Shown here piece by piece: positions 18,739 to 28,522 of a DNA stretch of 64,000 nt. Below the pieces are notes generated by a model. It saw nothing but the letters and a program-made list of their open reading frames with translations, ran no database searches and had not been told where the DNA came from. The stretch lies in NCBI GenBank assembly GCA_903904835.1, contig CAIVEI010000048.1, positions 1-64,000 of the forward strand, read 5' to 3'. Made by a program: the position numbers and the translations under genes. Position 1 is the first letter of the stretch; each line of letters opens with the position of its first letter. The stretch is from an uncultured Schlesneria sp. GTDB lineage: Bacteria > Planctomycetota > Planctomycetia > Planctomycetales > Planctomycetaceae.

Positions 18739-20646
18739 TCATTTTGAGGCTTTGAAATCTGTGGTTGACAGGTTGATACAGTACAAAACACGGCCTTCCT
18801 GATTTGCAAGTCGATTGTTCTGCACTGCGAATTCCCCCGGCATTTTCGCATAAATGTAGGCGCGAATCATATTTGGTGGCAGTCGCAACTGTTCCGCGTC
18901 TCTCACACGACTGACGCTCAGGCTGCGAGACAGGAGCAGATCGAACATCTGGTTATATCGCTCGCCCTTTGTCGCTTGATTGCCGTATTGGTTATAAGGG
19001 TTTTGATAATAGGGATACTGATTGTGCTTCTCTTGAACTCGTAGCATGGCAACAGCGTTTCCCGCTTCATGGGCCAAGACGAGCTTGTCGTCTCGCCAGT
19101 TGAGCATGTAAAACGAGTTTCCAATCAGCGCATATTGTTTTTCGACATCGGCTTGTTTCAGTCCTACGACATCAATCTCAAGCTCTGTCAATCGGCTATC
19201 CTGCAGTTTCAACGACGATATTGTCAGCTTTGGACCTTCAAATGGCATTTTTGTGCGTGCTGCCAGTTCACGATTAGAAAACGGGGGGATATCGACCTTG
19301 AATACTGCCTCAGCTCCGTTATTAATTTCGCCCTTCACCTGCTCGTGCTCGTTGCAGGTCGAATAGAGCGAGCCGAATGCGTTATGGCGGATCTCATAAT
19401 CTGCGCCACCGGTCACGAAAATATTTGACCAACTGGCAACGTCCATCTGGCCGTCCGGCAGGGGTTTCGCGACAGCGACGGTGTGGACTGCGGTCGCCTC
19501 GCCGTATCCGCGCTGGCCGACGTAGGAGAACAGCAGGCTGAACAGAGCAACTGTCCCAAGTAAACCAGCGTAGACCACTCGAAAATCCGACCATTTTTTC
19601 CCGAGTAGATAACAACCGGGGAACACGAGACCAATGTAAACCCAGAACATCAGATGCAGAAGAACCCAATTGTGATCAGGCTTGGTCATCTGCTTAAGTT
19701 GACTGAGGAACGAATTCGATTTGAACGGGTCGGTTCCATCGCCGTAACCGAAATTCTGGTTTGGTGCGATTTGTTGAGACTCATCGACATGATCGACGAT
19801 GTCATCAGACTTTTCTGAGTTAGGAGCGTGATAATTCTTGGGTAACCCGGCGCAGACTTGCCGAAGCTCTTCTTCACCGAACTGCGGCCTAGTTAACGGA
19901 ATCCGCAGTACGCGTCCAGCACCGTACATCTGATCTTCGAGGGGAGTTTTGAGGACGCTCAGCGGTCCATTGAAGTCAGGAAACTTGCCGCTTGCCTCTT
20001 GCAGGATAACCACAGTCCCACCCAGGTAGATCCAATCGAGAAACGCCTGACGTCGCGCTTCTTCCCAGCGAGGGACGTGATCAAGTGCGACCAACTGAAG
20101 CGCATCTGTCGCTGTCACAAACGGCGGAAACAGGTTGTCGGGCAGATGAAATTTGATCGAACCACCCTTGGCCATCACTCCGTTAGGATCATCAAGCACA
20201 ATTCGCTGGTATTTGGCGATCCGAGGGACCGGCAAGTCGTAGCTTCCACCCCGGTATGAAATTCGCCAGTTCTCGCTGCTAAACCCTCCGTCGCTGGTGA
20301 TGTACGGATAAAACTGGATCCACTTTGACGAATTCGGAGACAGAGTGACCGATTCGACGAGCGTCGCATCAACGGTTCCGGCTCCGCCGAGCGATTTCCG
20401 CAAGAGGACCTCGCCGTTATAGGGCTGAGGAGTGGGATTGTTCAGCAGCACTGAGAGGACGTTGAAGCGGTGTGGAGCGACTTTACCGTTGAATCCCCAT
20501 TTGTAGTCCGCCACGTCCAGCGCGGATGCGATCGACGCCATTCCGGCCCAACTCAATCCGAACCACACGACAAACACCAAGTGATCGAATCGACGTCGAT
20601 ACAACAACGCTTCGTTCGATGGCTTCGTCATATTACAGGCGCTCAT
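18739..20646 (-). CDS. Large membrane protein of ABC transporter cluster
   Basis: A 635-residue protein I cannot assign to a named family. A hydrophobic N-terminal segment (VFVVWFGLSWAGMASIASA) suggests a signal or anchor. An extracytoplasmic region follows (about residues 45-320), with IPLTRPQFGEEELRQVCAGL. Two close transmembrane segments come next, LHLMFWVYIGLVFPGCYLLG and VVYAGLLGTVALFSLLFSYVG (about residues 325-380). The C-terminal domain contains a Tyr/Asn-rich patch, QYPYYQNPYNQYGNQ. Position upstream of the ATPase and permease suggests a role in that export system; this is inference. The start may be five codons later (MTKPSNEA). Confidence 0.7.
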   Translation of the reverse strand: MSACNMTKPSNEALLYRRRFDHLVFVVWFGLSWAGMASIASALDVADYKWGFNGKVAPHRFNVLSVLLNNPTPQPYNGEVLLRKSLGGAGTVDATLVESVTLSPNSSKWIQFYPYITSDGGFSSENWRISYRGGSYDLPVPRIAKYQRIVLDDPNGVMAKGGSIKFHLPDNLFPPFVTATDALQLVALDHVPRWEEARRQAFLDWIYLGGTVVILQEASGKFPDFNGPLSVLKTPLEDQMYGAGRVLRIPLTRPQFGEEELRQVCAGLPKNYHAPNSEKSDDIVDHVDESQQIAPNQNFGYGDGTDPFKSNSFLSQLKQMTKPDHNWVLLHLMFWVYIGLVFPGCYLLGKKWSDFRVVYAGLLGTVALFSLLFSYVGQRGYGEATAVHTVAVAKPLPDGQMDVASWSNIFVTGGADYEIRHNAFGSLYSTCNEHEQVKGEINNGAEAVFKVDIPPFSNRELAARTKMPFEGPKLTISSLKLQDSRLTELEIDVVGLKQADVEKQYALIGNSFYMLNWRDDKLVLAHEAGNAVAMLRVQEKHNQYPYYQNPYNQYGNQATKGERYNQMFDLLLSRSLSVSRVRDAEQLRLPPNMIRAYIYAKMPGEFAVQNNRLANQEGRVLYCINLSTTDFKASK

Positions 20647-21064
20647 GTTGTTACCCTCTCCCGAGTCGTATTCACGTCACCGGTTCGTTTCCATTTCGAG
20701 TCAACCTGCGAGTCACCCGAAGTATATCAAGGCATTCCGTCTGAGTGCGAATAAGATGACACCAACGATCGGAAAATGAAACAGTACGGGGCAAGAAAAT
20801 CGTCCCAAAAAACCTGGAGCGGGCGAGTTCCCTGTCTGGCAGGCAAAATTCGGTCAGGCCCGCATTACGTGTGGTGAAATTGTGCGAAAGCCAACTCGCT
20901 GACGATAATCGAGGACAAACCGACAATGGGAATCTTCAGCATTCCGATCGTTTTTTTTACCCATTAACCTTGTCTCAGTGCTCCGGACGGTTCACTATGT
21001 TGCCCGGAGCCGCCAGCCAGATTGCGGTGGCAAAAACTGAAAAATCATTGAAGGAAACGGACGG
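20647..21064. other. Divergent intergenic region
   Basis: About 420 bases between the divergently transcribed membrane-protein gene and the CaMKII-association-like gene. It should hold both promoters. I saw no convincing -35/-10 pair, no strong palindrome and no gene. A T-run (GTTTTTTTTACCC) lies near 20950. Confidence 0.5.
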
Positions 21065-21451
21065 ATGTCTGCAGAAGTGGAACTGCTGGATTTGAGTCGC
21101 AAGTTGCTCAATTCGATTGATACTGGTGATTGGGCGACATATGCCTCTATGTGCGATGCATCGATTACCTGCTTCGAACCTGAGGCACTTGGTCATCTCG
21201 TAGAAGGATTGCCCTTTCACAAATTCTATTTCGATCTTCCCGCGACGGCGACAAAGCCTGCGAAGCAGTCTTCGATTGCGTCGCCAAAGGTTCGTTTGAT
21301 TGGTGATTCGGCGATCGTGACCTACGTTCGGGTCGTCCAAAAACTCGATGGACAGGGTGCTCCGATGACTGCGGCAGCGATGGAAACCCGCATCTGGCAA
21401 AAAACGTCCGCCGGTTGGAAACACGTTCACTTTCATCGAACCCCGTGTTGA
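21065..21451 (+). CDS. CaMKII association-domain-like protein (SnoaL/NTF2 fold)
   Basis: A 128-residue protein matching the calcium/calmodulin-dependent kinase II association domain family, an NTF2-like cone fold that oligomerises in eukaryotes and occurs alone in bacteria. Signatures are LLDLSRKLLNSIDTGDWATYASMCDASITCFEPEALGHLVEGLPFHKFYF, then AIVTYVRVVQKLDGQG, and the end ETRIWQKTSAGWKHVHFHRTPC. Bacterial members have no established activity. It is monocistronic, followed by a palindromic element. Confidence 0.88.
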   Translation: MSAEVELLDLSRKLLNSIDTGDWATYASMCDASITCFEPEALGHLVEGLPFHKFYFDLPATATKPAKQSSIASPKVRLIGDSAIVTYVRVVQKLDGQGAPMTAAAMETRIWQKTSAGWKHVHFHRTPC

Positions 21452-21487
21452 CCAGACCGAGAACACTCAATCTCAAAACAACGTTTT

Positions 21488-21521
21488 GCCACTGCTTTAC
21501 TGTCGAAGGTGGAGCAGTGGC
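21488..21521. repeat. GCAGTGG palindromic element
   Basis: GCCACTGCTTTACTGTCGAA and GGTGGAGCAGTGGC form a hairpin with outer stem GCCACTGCT/AGCAGTGGC. It lies between the convergent 3' ends of the CaMKII-association-like gene and the polytopic membrane gene, so it may act as a bidirectional terminator. It is a degenerate member of the dispersed family. Confidence 0.6.
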
Positions 21522-21527
21522 TTAGCT

Positions 21528-23117
21528 TTACTCAACTTCTGTTGTTTGACGAAAGAAAATGACCTGACCATCCCTTTCAATCGGAGGTGACTTCCACGTG
21601 GGGTCGATTTTCAGCTTGTCGATTAGTGATGTGCGATTTGCTCTGTCCAAGATGAGCGTATTGATCCCGTAGTAGTTGAGTGTCTCTTTCCACCCGTCTC
21701 TTTGCTCAATCACCCTCATGTAGGCAACCCAGACATCGCGCGGAACAAGATGAGCGTGCGAGTTGACGAACAACCGCAGATTTTCAGGTCCTGCCCATTG
21801 CACGTAATCGGCCAATTCTAGCGTGGCGAAAACCATCCCATCAGGCGGGTTTTCAGCGAGATACTCTGCCGCAAAAACTGGAGTATCTCTGGAAACCGAT
21901 TGAATCTTGGCCGCTTGTTTTCCTGTTAGGACGGCAATTCCAAATGGACTGAGAATAAAACAGATTCCAGCAAACGCGACTGCGATCAACGACCATTTTG
22001 AACTTCGAGTGGGTTGATCCACCAAGCGACTTTCCCCGTTCCATCTTCGCCAGACGGCGAACGCGTGCTGAGTAATGATCAATGCAACTACTGGGGCCAG
22101 CCAGACAACGATTCGTGAACACCAAAGCGTTGCAAGCCCCAAGCCTAACGAGGAAAAGACTTCCCAAAACCTAACCCGCCGAGGAGACAGCCGATAAAAT
22201 GTTGCCAGTATGATCGCTGCCACGGCGACGATTTGTCCTAAAGGATCTTTGATCGTCAGCGGCTGCCATTCGGATAAATCTCGCAGATTTTCATTTTCCG
22301 AGAAAAAAAATGCTTCTCGGAAAAGTCGAAACGTATACGGATTAATCAGCACTGCCGCTGCTGCGATGAGCGTTAAAGAAAAAAAGCGGCGAGTATAACT
22401 GTCGTGTAAGCAGGCTTTAATGCTGCAAGTTCGTTTGAATACATCTAAAGTACGGCCGAGGCAAAAACATCCCAGAAGTCCGAGTCCTACAAAAAACGAA
22501 GAATGAAGGTTTGCCCACAGAGCAAAAACAGCTGGAATCACGGTCCAATCTGACTTGAGGCAAGGACTACGTACCAGTCGTGTGAGGACGACAACGAAAC
22601 AGACCAATCCTGCCAGTTGAGGTCGAAAGATCATCAAATGATCCCAAGCGACCAGCAAAAAAACGCTCAGCGACAGGAACGCGAACAAACCGCTTTTGGT
22701 CTGTCTGTAAGAGCTCAAAGATAAGATCGCGCCGCAAGATGTTACCATCATTGCAAATAACCCTTGTAAACCAGCAAGTTGAAGTCGAGGAGTGCTGACA
22801 ACGGCAAACCCAATCAATTGGCTGAGCCAAGGTCCGTCAATAAATGAAATCTCTTTCGAAAGAGGCAAGAGTGGTTCCGTCGCAGGTAACGATTTGGTTT
22901 CCCAGAGATATCGTCCGTAACTGAGATGCCCCCAGATGTCGGAATGCCAAATGGGGCGGGAACAAAGATAATAATAGAGTAGTCCAAGAACGAATATCAT
23001 TCCGGTAATTCCCCGTGATACGCGTAGAGAAATGGGAATCCAATCGAAGGTCGACGAGTCGCTTGACAGCATTCGCTGTGACGATGAGCATTCGGTCTTG
23101 GGGTTTCGTCGCGTCAT
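21528..23117 (-). CDS. Polytopic membrane protein, glycosyltransferase-like
   Basis: A 529-residue protein with about ten hydrophobic segments and a C-terminal soluble domain of about 110 residues (TPVFAAEYLAENPPDGMVFATLELADYVQWAGPENLRLFVNSHAHLVP). The layout, with HSDIWGHLSYGRYLW in the first periplasmic loop and the WANLHSSFFVGL segment, resembles planctomycete proteins distantly related to GT-C mannosyltransferases. The acidic residue in HSDIWGHL could serve as catalytic base, but I cannot confirm this. The start is uncertain; an internal Met (MLSSDSST) is possible. It lies between convergent and divergent neighbours and is probably monocistronic. Confidence 0.65.
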   Translation of the reverse strand: MTRRNPKTECSSSQRMLSSDSSTFDWIPISLRVSRGITGMIFVLGLLYYYLCSRPIWHSDIWGHLSYGRYLWETKSLPATEPLLPLSKEISFIDGPWLSQLIGFAVVSTPRLQLAGLQGLFAMMVTSCGAILSLSSYRQTKSGLFAFLSLSVFLLVAWDHLMIFRPQLAGLVCFVVVLTRLVRSPCLKSDWTVIPAVFALWANLHSSFFVGLGLLGCFCLGRTLDVFKRTCSIKACLHDSYTRRFFSLTLIAAAAVLINPYTFRLFREAFFFSENENLRDLSEWQPLTIKDPLGQIVAVAAIILATFYRLSPRRVRFWEVFSSLGLGLATLWCSRIVVWLAPVVALIITQHAFAVWRRWNGESRLVDQPTRSSKWSLIAVAFAGICFILSPFGIAVLTGKQAAKIQSVSRDTPVFAAEYLAENPPDGMVFATLELADYVQWAGPENLRLFVNSHAHLVPRDVWVAYMRVIEQRDGWKETLNYYGINTLILDRANRTSLIDKLKIDPTWKSPPIERDGQVIFFRQTTEVE

Positions 23118-23173
23118 TGCGCACTCGTTGCTGTACGTCTTTTGTGTCCGTCCATTTTTAAAGAAACTCTTTT

Positions 23174-23938
23174 ATGCAAATTCTGTTGGTCAACGACGAT
23201 GGGATTCATGCCCCGAGTCTTCATGCGCTTTATGCGGAATTATGTCAATGGGGTGATGTTACCGTTGTTGCTCCCGCTGTCGAACAAAGTGGCGTCGGTC
23301 ACTCGATCACCTATTTGCATCCACTCGTGGCTCATAAAGAATACAAGAATGGTGAGTTTTTCGGTTGGAAACTGGAAGGAAGTCCGGCTGATTGTGTCAA
23401 ATTAGGTGTACTGGAATTCTGTCAAACGAAGCCTGATGTCATTGTGAGCGGCTTGAATACGGGGGCCAATATTGGAATTAACGTGCTCTATTCGGGAACC
23501 GTCGCAGCTGCGATTGAAGGAGCGTTCTTTGGAATCCCTTCGTTTGCATTGTCGCAGTGGATGGATGGACCACCCGATTTTGCTGCGACATCCCGCCGAG
23601 CGATACCGATCTGTCAAAAGCTGCTTCCGAAAACGAGGCCCGGGCAATTGTGGAATATCAATTTCCCACCCCCGAAAAATGGTTGGCCGCGAAGCGTCAA
23701 ATTCGTCGCGATGGGGGTCAATCGTGTTGCCGAAGAAATCGAAAAACGGGTCGATCCTCGTGGACGGAGCTATTACTGGAGCGGGCTGAACCCGATTCGC
23801 AGCCATCTGCTGGATGATGGAACAGACATCAAACAGTTGCAAGAAGGGGATATCACGATAACGCCACTTCACTTTGATCTCACTGAAAAAGCCTATCTCA
23901 CGCAACTGCAAGCTGAAACGTGGGACCTGCCGAAGTAA
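23174..23938 (+). CDS. surE: 5'/3'-nucleotidase SurE
   Basis: A 254-residue metal-dependent nucleoside-5'-monophosphate phosphatase, usually linked to stationary-phase survival. The opening MQILLVNDDGIHAPSLHAL supplies the two metal-binding aspartates D8 and D9. EQSGVGHSIT carries the conserved serine, and VSGLNTGANIGINVLYSGTVAAAIEGAFFGIPSFALS is the nucleotide and dimer region. Length matches the family. A 12-bp hairpin follows 55 bp downstream. Confidence 0.96.
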   Translation: MQILLVNDDGIHAPSLHALYAELCQWGDVTVVAPAVEQSGVGHSITYLHPLVAHKEYKNGEFFGWKLEGSPADCVKLGVLEFCQTKPDVIVSGLNTGANIGINVLYSGTVAAAIEGAFFGIPSFALSQWMDGPPDFAATSRRAIPICQKLLPKTRPGQLWNINFPPPKNGWPRSVKFVAMGVNRVAEEIEKRVDPRGRSYYWSGLNPIRSHLLDDGTDIKQLQEGDITITPLHFDLTEKAYLTQLQAETWDLPK

Positions 23939-23993
23939 AAGTTTTTACCTCGTTAACCGTGAATTGAGCGGCAAGTTGAGAAATCGGACGAAT

Positions 23994-24024
23994 GGGACAC
24001 ATAAGACTGATCCTTATGTGTCCC
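23994..24024. terminator. Bidirectional hairpin between surE and hisF
   Basis: GGGACACATAAG (23994-24005) and CTTATGTGTCCC (24013-24024) form a perfect 12-bp stem with a 7-nt loop, between two convergent genes. No strong T-run follows on either strand, so intrinsic termination is plausible but not proven. Confidence 0.65.
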
Positions 24025-24041
24025 GCCCAGCGATTCCACCC

Positions 24042-24830
24042 TCAGGCGCCGACTGACAGGGTATTAAATCGAATTGGTACACCTCGTTCGGCGAGATATT
24101 TCTTTGTCACACCAATTGGGTGGGTTCCATAATGAAAGATGCTGGCAGCGAGTGCCGCGCTTGCGTGGCCTTCCGTCAGAATTGTTCTGAGGTGTTCAGG
24201 ATTTCCGGCACCTCCGCTGGCGACGACAGGGATCTGAACAGCGTCGGCCACAGCTCGAGTGATTGGCACGTCGTAGCCGTCTTGCGTTCCATCAGCATCC
24301 ATTGACGTCAAAACAATCTCACCGGCACCTAGCCGTTCGACTTCTTTGGCCCAGGCGACCGCTTCCAAGCCGGTTGGAACACGACCTCCATTGACGTGAA
24401 CTTCCCAAACCTCGCGTCCGTCGCGATGGACTCGTTTCGGATCGATATTCACGACAATACATTGGCTACCGAACTTTAATGCGGCTTCTCGTACAAAATC
24501 AGGATTCTTGACAGCAGCCGAATTGATCGAGACTTTGTCGCAGCCAGCGTTCAGGAGCATGCGGATGTCTTCGAGGGTTCGAATACCTCCGCCCACAGTC
24601 AACGGCATGAAACAGACTTCTGAAGTGCGCCGGACAACATCCAGAATGATCCCACGTTGCTCGTGACTGGCCGTGATATCAAGGAAGACAAGCTCATCTG
24701 CGCCGTCTTCCTCATAACGCGCCGCAACCTGCACGGGATCGCCTGCGTCGCGGAGATTGAGAAAATTCACTCCTTTGACAACTCGCCCCGCATGGACGTC
24801 AAGGCACGGAATTATTCGTTTGGCAAGCAT
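24042..24830 (-). CDS. hisF: Imidazole glycerol phosphate synthase cyclase subunit HisF
   Basis: A 262-residue TIM-barrel enzyme that, with the glutaminase HisH, makes imidazole-glycerol phosphate and AICAR in histidine synthesis. [23 protein letters not shown] contains catalytic D11; the second catalytic aspartate is in [10 protein letters not shown]. Phosphate-binding loops are [10 protein letters not shown] and [13 protein letters not shown]. The start at 24830 gives the classical N-terminus; an in-frame ATG five codons upstream (MTLES) is possible. No other his genes are nearby, as is common in planctomycetes. Confidence 0.96.
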   Translation of the reverse strand: MLAKRIIPCLDVHAGRVVKGVNFLNLRDAGDPVQVAARYEEDGADELVFLDITASHEQRGIILDVVRRTSEVCFMPLTVGGGIRTLEDIRMLLNAGCDKVSINSAAVKNPDFVREAALKFGSQCIVVNIDPKRVHRDGREVWEVHVNGGRVPTGLEAVAWAKEVERLGAGEIVLTSMDADGTQDGYDVPITRAVADAVQIPVVASGGAGNPEHLRTILTEGHASAALAASIFHYGTHPIGVTKKYLAERGVPIRFNTLSVGA

Positions 24831-25127
24831 AGATTCTAAAGTCATTTAAAAAGTAAGTTACTGTGAGACTGAAACTTAGACTCTAAGGCAAGTAACCAGA
24901 AAACGTCAAATCGAATCGGTGAGTCGGTTTAGAATCTGAAGACGTAATCCATCGGAAACGTTGAGTTGACATACTCATCTTGCCGAGAATTGCTCAAATT
25001 GCTCTGCTTCCAACTCATTTCAATTCAACCCTAAGGCGGACGATACCGGACTAAGCACGCATCACGTCTGTTTTTCAGTTCGTAACCTAATTCCTAAGAA
25101 GAGCGACTCGACGGAAAGGATTCTGTC

Positions 25128-26258
25128 ATGCAGCGTATCCAATTGTTGCTATTTTTATGCGTTTCAACTTTTTCCTGCAGTCCGATCTGGGGATGGAACG
25201 ACGTCGGGCACATGGCGGTAGCCCGGATTGCCTACGAAAAATTGACCGATTCAGAGCGGGCGGCAATTTTGGCAATCCTGAGGCATCATCCGCATCTTCA
25301 TGAGTTACTGCTCAGGGACCGACCGTCACAAGCCTCGATCGATGAATGGCTGTTTCTCAGGGCTGCGACATGGCCGGACAATGTTCGACCACCTCGTGAC
25401 CACCATCGAGAACCCGTGTCATCGAATCCCGTCTATCGGTTTCACCATGCGACGTGGCATTATGTCAACTTCGAATATCGTGCCGGCCAACAAGAAACAG
25501 CTCTTCCCAGCCACCCCCTACCACATCACCCAGTACCTTCAAATCCAGCAGACCAGACCAACATCATTGAACAACTGGACCATTCCTACCTTATTGTTCG
25601 CGGACGCGAACGTGAGTTTTCTGAACCAGAACTCGAATTGAATCTCGCAGAAACCCGCGCTGTGCGTCTGTGCTGGCTCTTCCATTTAATGGGCGACATC
25701 CATCAACCACTTCATGTGACGGCATTTGTCGAGCCTCGAATTCCAGTGCTTCAACACGGGGACGACGGTGGCAACAAACTGTCAATTCGGGTTAGTCATG
25801 CATCCGCACCGAGAAACCTGCATGCGGTTTGTGATGACATGCTGGGAGCAAACCCGCGTTACGAGAAAGTCGTTCAATTGGCAGAACGATTATCACACGA
25901 CCCACGATTTTCTGTATCGCGGCTTCCCGAATTCTCACGACGAAGGCTGGCCTGGGAATTTGCAGAAGAGAGCTATCAGGCGGCAAAAGAGATTGTCTAT
26001 CAAAACGGGCGTCTTCACTATGCGCTTTCGTCCCGGGTCGAATCGCACGAATTGACGGCTGAAAATGTTCCTGCAATGCCGCAACAGTGGATCGATCAGG
26101 TACATGCACTTGCAGAGCGCCGCATCGTACTAGCAGGGTATCGTCTTGCGGAAAGGCTGAAATTTATTGTTTCGCAGAATGTTCACGGCATCGAGTCACT
26201 TGGGAAAGTCAGCAGCCCGACAATCTGGGTTCAACCAGCAGGACGTTTTGTCAGGTGA
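25128..26258 (+). CDS. Secreted S1/P1 family nuclease
   Basis: A 376-residue zinc-dependent single-strand nuclease/3'-nucleotidase. The signal peptide (MQRIQLLLFLCVSTFSCSPIWG) would be cut before W23, giving the N-terminal Trp that ligates zinc in this family, with H28 at the expected +5 position (WNDVGH). Further zinc ligands are in TWPDNVRPP, TWHYVNF, FHLMGDIHQPLH and NLHAVCDD. All nine ligand positions look intact. Length is somewhat above the fungal P1 size. It probably acts outside the cytoplasmic membrane, scavenging nucleic acid. Start ATG at 25128 has GAAAGGA about 10 bases upstream. Confidence 0.93.
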   Translation: MQRIQLLLFLCVSTFSCSPIWGWNDVGHMAVARIAYEKLTDSERAAILAILRHHPHLHELLLRDRPSQASIDEWLFLRAATWPDNVRPPRDHHREPVSSNPVYRFHHATWHYVNFEYRAGQQETALPSHPLPHHPVPSNPADQTNIIEQLDHSYLIVRGREREFSEPELELNLAETRAVRLCWLFHLMGDIHQPLHVTAFVEPRIPVLQHGDDGGNKLSIRVSHASAPRNLHAVCDDMLGANPRYEKVVQLAERLSHDPRFSVSRLPEFSRRRLAWEFAEESYQAAKEIVYQNGRLHYALSSRVESHELTAENVPAMPQQWIDQVHALAERRIVLAGYRLAERLKFIVSQNVHGIESLGKVSSPTIWVQPAGRFVR

Positions 26259-26477
26259 CAAAAAGCATCGTTGCAATCAAATTAAAGACCCGTCTGGACA
26301 CAAATTTCAAGATCGAATATACAACCCGCCTCCCTGTCTCAATTCACGTCGGAATCTCGTTTCATCGGTTTTGTCCGGTTGGCCTCGAACGCAAGTCTGT
26401 CAAATGGACGACTTTGGTCGCGGCATTCGGACTCGGTTATCTCCCTTCGTAATTTGCAATCAAAAGAGTGCCCCTCG

Positions 26478-28355
26478 ATGAAGTATCGACTCTTCACTAC
26501 GCTACCGGTGTATCTCGCGCTTTATGCCTTGTCGTTGACGGCGGCCTTCGTGCTTCGCTTCGACCTGGAAATCGATGCTGACGTGGCAGGGCGCTTGATG
26601 GATTCATTACCGCTTGCGCTGTTGGTGAAGGCGTCAATCTTTACCGTCACGCGGGAATGGCGACGCCGACATCGATATACGACCATGAATGACGTCGCGT
26701 CGATCGTTTCAACGGCAAGTTTGAGTTCTGTGATCTTGTTGGCAATTCATTTGTCCAAAGGTTTTGGCAATAACTTGCCACGTTCCGTTATTGCGATTGA
26801 CTGGTTGCTGACAATTCTCGCCACAGGTCTTCTGCGTGCCACGGTACGTATGGCCCTTGAGAGTGCTCATTATCAACGAACTCAGCCGAAGAAACTAAGA
26901 GCGTTGGTCTTCGGTGCCGACGCGAAGTCGATTGCTATCTTACGAGCGCTTCAGTCCGCGAAATCCGAGTACAAAGTTGTGGCGCTTGTCGATCTGTCGG
27001 GAGTCGCAGCCAAATCATTGATCGGCGGTGTACCCGTTGTGACATCGACTCGCGGTGTGTCACGGATCGCAGATCGATTCAGCGCCAGCCACTTGCTGAT
27101 TCCGAATGGGATACCCGGGCAAATCGTTCGGGAACTGCATCAAGTTTGCCAGGAACACGGCCTGACGGCTCGTGTGATTCCTGACGTCAATGAAATTGTG
27201 GCTGGTCGCGTTAAACTGACGATTCGTGATGTCACCATTTCCGATCTGCTTCGACGCGAACCGACGCAACTGGATATGGCAAGTATCACCGGTTGCATTT
27301 CAGACAAGACGGTTCTTGTGACCGGAGCTGCGGGGAGCATTGGGTCGGAATGCTGCCGGCAAATCGTCGATCTCAAACCAAAAACATTAATTCTCGTGGA
27401 TCAATCAGAATTCGGAATGTTTCAGATCGAGCAGGAACTTGTGGCTCGCAAAATCACGGACGTAAATCTCGTGTATGTGATTTCTGATGTTAATGATCAG
27501 GTGACGCTGGGACGAGTCTTCGGCGAATATCTTCCCGACCTGGTTTTCCATGCCGCCGCGTACAAACATGTGCCATTGATGGAACACAATGTTCAAATTG
27601 CAATCCGAAACAACGTGTTGGGAACAAAATCGATTGTTGATCTGGCAGACCGATTCGGCGTCGAACGCTTCGTAATGATTTCGACTGATAAAGCGGTTCG
27701 TCCAACCAGCGTCATGGGTTCAACCAAACTGGTCGGTGAGAAGTATTTGCAAGCCGTCGCGACGAAATCCAAGACCAAATTTATCACTGTTCGATTCGGC
27801 AATGTTCTAAACTCTGCAGGGAGCGTTGTACCGACGTTCCGCCGTCAAATCCTCGAAGGAGGACCGATCACCGTCACGCATCCAGACATGACTCGCTTCT
27901 TCATGACAATCCCCGAAGCAGTACAACTTGTCTTGCAAGCGGGAGCGATCGGAGACAACGGACAGGTCTTGATCCTCGATATGGGCGAACCAGTTAAGAT
28001 TGTCGATCTCGCCCGAGATATGATTGGACTTTCTGGGCTGCGTTATCCTGAAGATGTGGACATAGTGTTCACAGGCCTCAGACCCGGTGAAAAAATGTAC
28101 GAAGAACTCTTCTACGGCAATGAAAAGACAGCCAAGAAAATTCACGAGAAAATCTTCTGTGCTGAGAGGGAACCGATTGCTCCCACCGCGATCAAACGGC
28201 ACATCGTCGATCTGGAGCGAGCGTCACGTGGAAGTGCAGCGGAAGCGCGAGAAGCGATCCGCAGCGTCATCTCCGAATACGTCAATCAGGACGTTTCAAC
28301 TCCAATGATTCGTCCCTTTCATCCTGTCGAAGCCCCAACCAGAAAAGTTGCTTGA
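26478..28355 (+). CDS. Membrane nucleotide-sugar 4,6-dehydratase (WbpM/PglF/CapD type)
   Basis: A 625-residue enzyme of surface polysaccharide or glycan synthesis. Transmembrane segments fill the first ~130 residues (LPVYLALYALSLTAAFVLRF and following). A CoA-binding-like Rossmann domain comes next (KLRALVFGADAKSIAILRAL), then a short-chain dehydratase domain with NAD motif VLVTGAAGSIGSECCRQI near residue 279. The catalytic element is MISTDKAVRPTSVMGSTK (about 400-417), where Met replaces the usual Tyr, the SMK triad known for WbpM. RPGEKMYEELFY is conserved. The start at 26478 (MKYRLF) was preferred to an upstream ATG at 26379 because it begins at the first membrane segment. Confidence 0.92.
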   Translation: MKYRLFTTLPVYLALYALSLTAAFVLRFDLEIDADVAGRLMDSLPLALLVKASIFTVTREWRRRHRYTTMNDVASIVSTASLSSVILLAIHLSKGFGNNLPRSVIAIDWLLTILATGLLRATVRMALESAHYQRTQPKKLRALVFGADAKSIAILRALQSAKSEYKVVALVDLSGVAAKSLIGGVPVVTSTRGVSRIADRFSASHLLIPNGIPGQIVRELHQVCQEHGLTARVIPDVNEIVAGRVKLTIRDVTISDLLRREPTQLDMASITGCISDKTVLVTGAAGSIGSECCRQIVDLKPKTLILVDQSEFGMFQIEQELVARKITDVNLVYVISDVNDQVTLGRVFGEYLPDLVFHAAAYKHVPLMEHNVQIAIRNNVLGTKSIVDLADRFGVERFVMISTDKAVRPTSVMGSTKLVGEKYLQAVATKSKTKFITVRFGNVLNSAGSVVPTFRRQILEGGPITVTHPDMTRFFMTIPEAVQLVLQAGAIGDNGQVLILDMGEPVKIVDLARDMIGLSGLRYPEDVDIVFTGLRPGEKMYEELFYGNEKTAKKIHEKIFCAEREPIAPTAIKRHIVDLERASRGSAAEAREAIRSVISEYVNQDVSTPMIRPFHPVEAPTRKVA

Positions 28356-28522
28356 AGATCATTATTGCGGTTCGAAGTGGCGTCGATCGCATTTGATTGG
28401 TGAACGACTTCCCAGCAAATTTTTGAGCGCGAGCGGAAATCCTCTCAATTCGGTGGAGATGAATTCCCTTCGACGGTATGTTGCTTTGAGTGTTATCCGA
28501 TCCATACACGCAAGGCCGCAAG

